A stretch of DNA of 12,948 nucleotides from Oscillospiraceae bacterium. Its GTDB lineage: Bacteria > Bacillota_A > Clostridia > Oscillospirales > Oscillospiraceae. Position 1 is the stretch's first letter; every line of letters begins with the position of its first letter. The translations under genes and the position numbers were made by a program. Below the pieces are notes generated by a model. The model worked only from the letters and a program-made list of their open reading frames with translations, had not been told where the DNA came from and did not search any database. The DNA lies in assembly GCA_017415945.1 (NCBI GenBank), contig JAFQDR010000145.1:1-12948 (forward strand). Reading direction: 5' to 3'. Positions 6,405 through 10,909 of the stretch are shown in pieces.

Positions 6405-8104
6405 ATCATGTCACCCCAATTCTTCTTATCTGCTTTCACCTTGGCACGCTTGACCACAAAGCTTGCGTCCTTGCGGGTATCCGCTGCCTTAACGAAGGAC
6501 AGCATCATCCAACAGGCAATGAGACTGGTGCCACCCTTGGAAATAAAGGGGAAAGTGACCCCTGTAAAGGGCAGAATGTCCAGAGAGCCGAATACATTAA
6601 GGCTCATTTGAATAATCATCAGTGCGGAGGCGGAGCAGGCCGCAATGACGTAATAGGTGGAACGTCCGTGGGCTGCAGAGCGCACGGCGAAGAATGCCAG
6701 ACCGATGATGGACAGCACCGCAAGCAGGGCCACGATCAGCCCCAATTCCTCGCAGACGATGCCAAAGACCATGTCGGTGTTGGAGAAAACGATGCTTTCC
6801 AGCCAGCCGTTGCCTGCACCGTGACCGAATAAACCGCCCGAAGCGGCAGCGGACAGGGTGCGGGTCTGCTGATAGCCTGCGCCGAAGGGATCGGCCCAGA
6901 CATTGCCCCATGTGGCAAAACGCTGGGCAATATAGGGTTTGATGGTAAATACCAAAAATCCCGCCATGCCCGCACCGCCGATGGCAAGAAATACCGTTGC
7001 CAGAGAGCCCGAGCGCATAAAGGAGATGACCAAAAAGGTCACGAAGAAAATCACGGCCGCACCGTAGTCACCCATCAGTGCCAGTGCCATCACGCAGGCA
7101 GCGGAGAAGCCGATGAACAAAATCAGGTTCCGCTTGGTGAACAGGCGTTCCAGCGAAGCGGCCCCCGCATAGATGTACAGCACCTTCACAAATTCCGAGG
7201 GCTGTACGGTAATACCGCCGATCTCGATCCAGTTTTTGGCACCGTAGGTGGGGTCGGCGATCAATAGATTGACCACCAGAAGTCCCAGAGCGGCTAAGGT
7301 TGCGGGCCAGCGCATGAGCTTCACGCGGCGCAGGTCACGGAGCCACCAGCCCATGACATAGTACAAAATCACACCTGCGATCAGCAGGATGAGGGTCTTA
7401 TCCAAATCCGCGGGAGCGGAGGTGGCGACGATGGAGAAGCCGAGGGTGCTCAGGAAAAAGGCCAGAGTCTCTACCTCAAAGCCTCTGCGTCCCATGGTGC
7501 GCATGAACAAATAGCAAAGCCACTGCAGCATCATCACCGCAAAGAAGGTCAGTACCGTCAGAACAACATATTCATCGGGGGCGGTGTAGCTGTATTGCAG
7601 CATCAGAAATGCCTGAAACAGGCTCAGCAGCAGAAGAGTGCCCACAGGGGAGATGGCGGTGCCTGCAGAGGTGCGGCGCTCATCAATATACTGCAGGTCG
7701 CTTTCGTTGGCTTCCACAAAGGTGAGCTTGGTGCTGCCGATTTGAATGCGGTCACCGTGGCGCACCTGCGTGCCCAAAATGGTGACGCGCTCACGGTTGA
7801 CGAATACGCCCTTTTTCGAGGCAATGTCAAACACCTTCCAGATGCCCTTGTCGTTGCGCATCAAAACCGCATGGATGCGGGAAACATCGGGGGAGCTGAC
7901 CACGATATCCGCGGTGCGTGCTCTGCCGATGAGGCTTTCCCAATGGGTCAGCGGTGCGGAGCTGCCGCCGGGGTACAGCAGATAGCCCCAAATCTCCGGC
8001 TCGTATTTGTCGCTGAGCATAGAGCGGAAGCAGCGAATCACGACCCATACCGCCAGAAACGCCAATATATATCTTGTGAGAAAGACAATGACAGTGGCTG
8101 TCAT
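6401..8104 (-). CDS. FHA domain-SEDS (FtsW/RodA/SpoVE) glycan polymerase fusion
   Basis: Using the ATG at 8104 the product is 567 residues. A first membrane segment (about 4-22) is followed by a cytoplasmic FHA domain (about 57-130). That domain carries GR (60-61), SRIH (75-78) and an Asn near 103, the usual phosphothreonine-binding positions. A multi-span SEDS domain (about 155-550) follows. SEDS signatures include YGAKNWIEIGGITVQPSEFVK near 287-307, GDYGAAVIFF, WADPFGAGYQ, SGGLFGHGAGNG, NTDMVFGIVCEELGL and PFTGVTFPFISKGGTS. SEDS proteins polymerise lipid II into glycan strands and pair with class B PBPs, here the next gene. The FHA domain suggests that a Ser/Thr kinase such as PrkC recruits or controls it. 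A start nine codons further upstream is possible, but the AAAGGAG site fits only the internal ATG. Confidence 0.9.
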   Translation of the reverse strand: MTATVIVFLTRYILAFLAVWVVIRCFRSMLSDKYEPEIWGYLLYPGGSSAPLTHWESLIGRARTADIVVSSPDVSRIHAVLMRNDKGIWKVFDIASKKGVFVNRERVTILGTQVRHGDRIQIGSTKLTFVEANESDLQYIDERRTSAGTAISPVGTLLLLSLFQAFLMLQYSYTAPDEYVVLTVLTFFAVMMLQWLCYLFMRTMGRRGFEVETLAFFLSTLGFSIVATSAPADLDKTLILLIAGVILYYVMGWWLRDLRRVKLMRWPATLAALGLLVVNLLIADPTYGAKNWIEIGGITVQPSEFVKVLYIYAGAASLERLFTKRNLILFIGFSAACVMALALMGDYGAAVIFFVTFLVISFMRSGSLATVFLAIGGAGMAGFLVFTIKPYIAQRFATWGNVWADPFGAGYQQTRTLSAAASGGLFGHGAGNGWLESIVFSNTDMVFGIVCEELGLIVALLAVLSIIGLAFFAVRSAAHGRSTYYVIAACSASALMIIQMSLNVFGSLDILPFTGVTFPFISKGGTSLIACWMMLSFVKAADTRKDASFVVKRAKVKADKKNWGDMI

Positions 8105-8110
8105 AGAGTA

Positions 8111-8119
8111 TCTCCTTTC
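8111..8119 (-). promoter_or_regulatory. Ribosome binding site deciding the FHA-SEDS start
   Basis: GAAAGGAGA on the minus strand leaves 7 bases between GGAG and the ATG at 8104. The alternative ATG at 8131 lies upstream of this site and only about a dozen bases from the -10 element, so it is probably at or near the 5' end of the mRNA and has no site of its own. Confidence 0.8.
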
Positions 8120-8142
8120 GTAAGTCTGCATTTTGACTTTTT

Positions 8143-8171
8143 ATTATACCATTAAAATATAAAATTTACAA
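8143..8171 (-). promoter_or_regulatory. Promoter of the FHA-SEDS / PBP / ABC-F operon
   Basis: On the minus strand TTGTAA (8171-8166) is followed after 17 bases by TATAAT (8148-8143), which is preceded by TGG to give an extended -10. This is one of the strongest promoter matches in the window. It faces away from the ilvE promoter about 60 bases to the right. Confidence 0.8.
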
Positions 8172-8232
8172 CTGCTGCGAATGATGTGGGATTTTCGTGC
8201 AGGTTGCATATTTGTACGCCCGCAAAATATAA

Positions 8233-8261
8233 TTGACAACGGCTCGTTAACTTGATAATAT
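8233..8261 (+). promoter_or_regulatory. Promoter of the T-box leader and ilvE
   Basis: A perfect TTGACA (8233-8238) is followed after 17 bases by TAATAT (8256-8261, four of six consensus bases). Transcription would begin near 8268, just before the 5' strand of the T-box structure. Confidence 0.7.
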
Positions 8262-8267
8262 AGCTCT

Positions 8268-8547
8268 ATCAATTTCAAACCACAAACGCATGGAAGGGAA
8301 GTTGTCTTCAAGTTCGGCTTGCACAGAGAAACGGTCGGTTGGTGAAAGTACCGTAGAAGCAGACTTGGAGATCTGGTCCCGGAGCGGTGCTGCTGAAAGC
8401 GGAGTAAGCGGCAACGGCGGCCCGTCGTTATGGGGTGGGGTGTTGAGCATCCCGTGAGTGCGTCCGTAAGGGCGAAAAAGAGTGGTACCGCGAAAAGTAT
8501 GAGCTTTCCGTCTCTTTGCCAATGAGCAAGGGAGCGGGGGCTTTTTT
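8268..8547 (+). promoter_or_regulatory. T-box riboswitch (tRNA-sensing leader) upstream of ilvE, probable isoleucine specifier
   Basis: The T-box core AGTGGTACCGCG (8481-8492) is present. Its UGGU bulge would pair with an ACCA tRNA end, so the discriminator base is A, as in Ile, Leu and Val tRNAs. Stem I can be drawn: CGC (8287-8289) with GCG (8384-8386); GGGA (8296-8299) with UCCC (8377-8380); CAAG (8309-8312) with CUUG (8364-8367). The apical arm is ACGGU (8331-8335) with ACCGU (8350-8354), enclosing a GGUUGGUGAAAG-type conserved loop after AGAGA. The internal loop between the two lower helices holds GAGAUCUGG on its 3' side, with AUC (8371-8373) as the best specifier. The antiterminator pairs AAGAG with CUCUU around the 7-base bulge and competes with the terminator that follows. 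Uncharged tRNA should allow readthrough into ilvE. The specifier choice (AUC over CUG) is inference. Confidence 0.92.
8502..8547 (+). terminator. T-box-controlled terminator hairpin
   Basis: The sequence after the T-box core forms a long stem with several G-U pairs (about 8502-8519 with 8526-8543) and ends in six T residues (8542-8547). Its left arm shares CTTTCCG and CTCTTT with the antiterminator, so the two structures exclude each other. Confidence 0.85.
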
Positions 8548-8596
8548 GTTTAAAATGAATTAAAAATGAAATTTATTATGATGAGGAGAAAATATT

Positions 8597-9664
8597 ATGG
8601 AAATCACTATCACCAAGTCTGCAAATCTGAAGGAAAAGCCTCCTGTTAAGGGTCTGCCTTTCGGTAAGGTATTTACCGACCATATGTTCCTGATGAACTA
8701 CACCGACGGCATCGGCTGGCATGATCCCCGTGTAGTACCCTATGGTCCTCTGGAATTCGATCTGGGCACCGTTGTATTCCACTACGGTCAGGAAATGTTC
8801 GAAGGTATGAAGGCTTACCGCACTGCTGAAGGTAAGATTCAGATGTTCCGCCCCATGGAAAACATCAACCGTATGAACAACTCCGGCGAACGTCTGTGCA
8901 TTCCTCACATTCCCGAAGAAATGTTTATGAAGGCTCTGAAGACCATCATCGAAGTGGAACAGGATTGGGTTCCCTCCGAAGACGGCACCAGCCTGTACAT
9001 CCGTCCCATGGTCATTGCTACCGACTCCATGCTGGGCGTTCACGCATCCCACACCTACCTGTTTGCAATTATCTGCTGCGTTGTTGACGCATACTACAAG
9101 GAAGGTCTGAACCCCGTTAAGATCCTTGTTGAATCCAAGGACGTTCGTGCAGTCCGCGGCGGCACCGGCTATGCTAAGGCAGGCGCAAACTACGCCATCT
9201 CCCTGCGTGCAGGCGAAGTTGCAGCAAAGAAGGGCTTCTCTCAGGTTCTGTGGCTGGACGGCGTATACCAGAAGTACGTTGAAGAAGTGGGCGCAATGAA
9301 TGTTATGTTCAAAATCAACGGCAAGGTCGTCACTCCCTCTCTGGACAACGGCTCCATTCTGCCCGGCATCACCAGAAAGTCCTGCATCGAAATGCTCAAG
9401 TCTTGGGGCTATGAAGTAGAAGAACGTCTGCTGGGCATCGACGAACTGATCGAAGCTGCACAGAACGGCGCTCTGGAAGAAGCATGGGGCTGCGGCACCG
9501 CTGCTGTTATCTCTCCCATCGGCGAGCTGAACTACAAGGATGTTGCTTACACCGTCAATGAAGGCAAGATCGGCGAAGTTTCCCAGAAGCTGTACGATCA
9601 GCTGACCGGTATCCAGTGGGGCAAGGTAGAAGACACCTTCGGCTGGACCGAACCCGTTTGCTAA
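8597..9664 (+). CDS. ilvE: Branched-chain amino acid aminotransferase
   Basis: This PLP-dependent class IV aminotransferase of 355 residues interconverts Ile, Leu and Val with their 2-keto acids, using 2-oxoglutarate/glutamate. It resembles the longer (about 350-residue) BCAT type. Motifs: FHYGQEMFEGMKAYR (61-75), the PLP-binding Lys194 in GGTGYAKAGANYA, the EEVGAMN block (229-235) that carries the conserved Glu of the family, and the NGSILPGITRKS phosphate-binding loop region. The start follows AGGAG by 8 bases. It stands alone between the T-box leader and a terminator, so its expression should follow the charging of one branched-chain tRNA. Codon use is strongly biased (Lys almost always AAG, Glu GAA, Phe TTC), much more so than in the neighbouring operon, suggesting high expression. 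Confidence 0.96.
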   Translation: MEITITKSANLKEKPPVKGLPFGKVFTDHMFLMNYTDGIGWHDPRVVPYGPLEFDLGTVVFHYGQEMFEGMKAYRTAEGKIQMFRPMENINRMNNSGERLCIPHIPEEMFMKALKTIIEVEQDWVPSEDGTSLYIRPMVIATDSMLGVHASHTYLFAIICCVVDAYYKEGLNPVKILVESKDVRAVRGGTGYAKAGANYAISLRAGEVAAKKGFSQVLWLDGVYQKYVEEVGAMNVMFKINGKVVTPSLDNGSILPGITRKSCIEMLKSWGYEVEERLLGIDELIEAAQNGALEEAWGCGTAAVISPIGELNYKDVAYTVNEGKIGEVSQKLYDQLTGIQWGKVEDTFGWTEPVC

Positions 9665-9680
9665 TCATTCGAACATATCT

Positions 9681-9709
9681 AAACTGCCGTCCTTGTGGCG
9701 GCAGTTTTT
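9681..9709 (+). terminator. Intrinsic terminator after ilvE
   Basis: A nine-base perfect stem, AAACTGCCG (9681-9689) with CGGCAGTTT (9699-9707), is followed by a T-run to 9709. It lies 17 bases after the ilvE stop codon. Confidence 0.9.
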
Positions 9710-9716
9710 ACTTTAT

Positions 9717-9763
9717 AAGGCTCTCCTTTGAAGGAGAGCTGGCGCCGAAGGCGACTGAGAGGT
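9717..9763 (+). repeat. Small double-palindrome intergenic repeat (REP/MITE-like)
   Basis: A perfect nine-base inverted repeat with a two-base loop (9720-9728 with 9731-9739, GCTCTCCTT/AAGGAGAGC) is followed immediately by a second small hairpin (CGCC-GAA-GGCG, 9743-9753) and the tail GACTGAGAGGT. From memory, elements of this GGCTCTCC...GGAGAGCTG...GACTGAGAGG type are scattered between genes in many Clostridia. Only one copy is present here, so its dispersed nature is not shown by this window. It sits just after the ilvE terminator and lacks the T-run of a terminator itself. Confidence 0.55.
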
Positions 9764-9840
9764 AGGAAATATATGATGCTACATGCTTCGACGATGTTCC
9801 AACAAAAAAGTTCGGTCAAAAACTTAACCGCTCCCGTCGG

Positions 9841-9868
9841 TTGACTTCACGGGAAATATGATTATAAT
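9841..9868 (+). promoter_or_regulatory. Promoter for mrp
   Basis: TTGACT (9841-9846) is followed after 16 bases by TATAAT (9863-9868). The leader of about 50 bases ends in an AAGAGG ribosome site roughly 9 bases before the ATG at 9923. The -35 element lies between the arms of a small inverted repeat (CCCG/CGGG), which may be chance. Confidence 0.7.
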
Positions 9869-9922
9869 AGGATACAATGGTTTGAAAATTAGCCTGATAA
9901 ATTTGAAAAGAGGTATTTTGAT

Positions 9923-10753
9923 ATGAGCGAATGCACACATGATTGCTCCACCTGCGGCAATGCCGATTGCAGCAGCCGTCAGGGCGGCGGTATCCAGAAG
10001 GAACAGCTGAAGCCCGGTGCAAGAGTCGGTAAGGTCATTGCCGTTATGAGCGGCAAGGGCGGTGTCGGCAAGTCTCTGGTCACCAGCCTGCTTGCAAGTG
10101 AAATGCAGCGCCGCGGCTTTAAGACCGCCATTCTGGACGCAGATATGACAGGCCCTTCCATTCCTCAGTCCTTTGGCATTCATGAAAATGCTCTGGGCAC
10201 TCAGGAATACATTCTTCCCAGCGTAGCCAAGAACGGCACCCAGGTCATGTCCATGAACATCCTGCTGCAGGATGAAACCGAGCCCGTTGTCTGGCGCGGC
10301 CCTGTTATTGCAGGCATGGTCACCCAGTTCTGGACCGAAGTTCTGTGGGATGATGTAGATTATATGTTTGTGGATATGCCTCCCGGTACCGGCGACGTTC
10401 CTCTGACCGTATTCCAGTCTCTGCCTGTTGACGCGGTCGTCATCGTAACCTCTCCTCAGGAGCTGGTTTCCATGATCGTGGAAAAGGCTGTGAAGATGAC
10501 CGGTATGCTGAACTTGCCTGTCATTGGTCTTGTGGAAAATATGTCCTACTTCAAGTGCCCCGACTGCGGCAAGGAGCATTACATTTACGGTCAGTCCGTG
10601 ATCAATGCGGTTGCTGCCAAGTACGGCATCGAGATCGTAGAAAAGCTGCCCATCGATCCTGCGATCGCTAATGCGGTTGACAACGGTGAAGTCTTCAACA
10701 TTGACGGCAAGTACGTTAGCGAACTGTGCGACTTCATTAAGGTCGCTCTGTAA
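9923..10753 (+). CDS. mrp: Mrp/Nbp35-family iron-sulfur carrier P-loop ATPase
   Basis: The 276-residue cytoplasmic protein begins with a Cys-rich tail (Cys4, Cys8, Cys11, Cys16) that recalls the N-terminal cluster site of Nbp35. The deviant Walker A SGKGGVGKS (43-51) has both signature lysines (Lys45, Lys50). ILDADMTGPSIPQ (70-82) is the Walker A' region, and VDMPPGTGD (150-158) is typical of Mrp. CPDC (212-215) is the conserved CxxC that binds a bridging [4Fe-4S] cluster in dimers. The family loads Fe-S clusters on target proteins in an ATP-dependent way; targets here are unknown. It lacks the N-terminal MIP18/DUF59 domain of many bacterial Mrp proteins. It is monocistronic, with its own promoter and terminator, and has biased codon use like ilvE. 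Confidence 0.93.
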   Translation: MSECTHDCSTCGNADCSSRQGGGIQKEQLKPGARVGKVIAVMSGKGGVGKSLVTSLLASEMQRRGFKTAILDADMTGPSIPQSFGIHENALGTQEYILPSVAKNGTQVMSMNILLQDETEPVVWRGPVIAGMVTQFWTEVLWDDVDYMFVDMPPGTGDVPLTVFQSLPVDAVVIVTSPQELVSMIVEKAVKMTGMLNLPVIGLVENMSYFKCPDCGKEHYIYGQSVINAVAAKYGIEIVEKLPIDPAIANAVDNGEVFNIDGKYVSELCDFIKVAL

Positions 10754-10769
10754 GACCATAGAATATAAT

Positions 10770-10798
10770 GGAGCCGTTCGGTGTGGACGGCTCCTTTT
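10770..10798 (+). terminator. Intrinsic terminator after mrp
   Basis: A ten-base stem with one G-U pair (10770-10779 with 10785-10794, loop of five) is followed by TTTT. It starts 17 bases after the mrp stop codon. Confidence 0.9.
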
Positions 10799-10844
10799 AC
10801 TGTATATTCTGTTGTGAAAATGTTTTGAAAAACACAAGAAAGCC

Positions 10845-10872
10845 TTGAATATGGATTTATATAGACTATAAT
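10845..10872 (+). promoter_or_regulatory. Promoter for the secreted Cys-repeat protein gene
   Basis: TTGAAT (10845-10850) is followed after 16 bases by a perfect TATAAT (10867-10872). The leader of about 30 bases contains the GGAGG ribosome site (10898-10902) ahead of the ATG at 10910. Confidence 0.7.
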
Positions 10873-10909
10873 TGAAGCAAACCGATTCGGATATAACGGA
10901 GGAAAGAAA

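Noticed and set aside
8105..8131. Nine extra N-terminal codons for the FHA-SEDS protein
   Set aside because: The only good ribosome site lies between the two ATGs and serves the downstream one at 8104. The upstream ATG is too close to the probable transcription start.
8105..8596. A coding gene or small RNA gene in the 490-base gap before ilvE
   Set aside because: The gap is fully explained by two divergent promoters, the T-box leader and its terminator. The minus-strand open frame at 8247-8522 is the complement of the T-box.
9824..10837. A 337-codon open frame on the minus strand
   Set aside because: It is the complement of mrp, spans two intergenic regions and the mrp terminator, and has low-complexity His-rich content typical of antisense reading.
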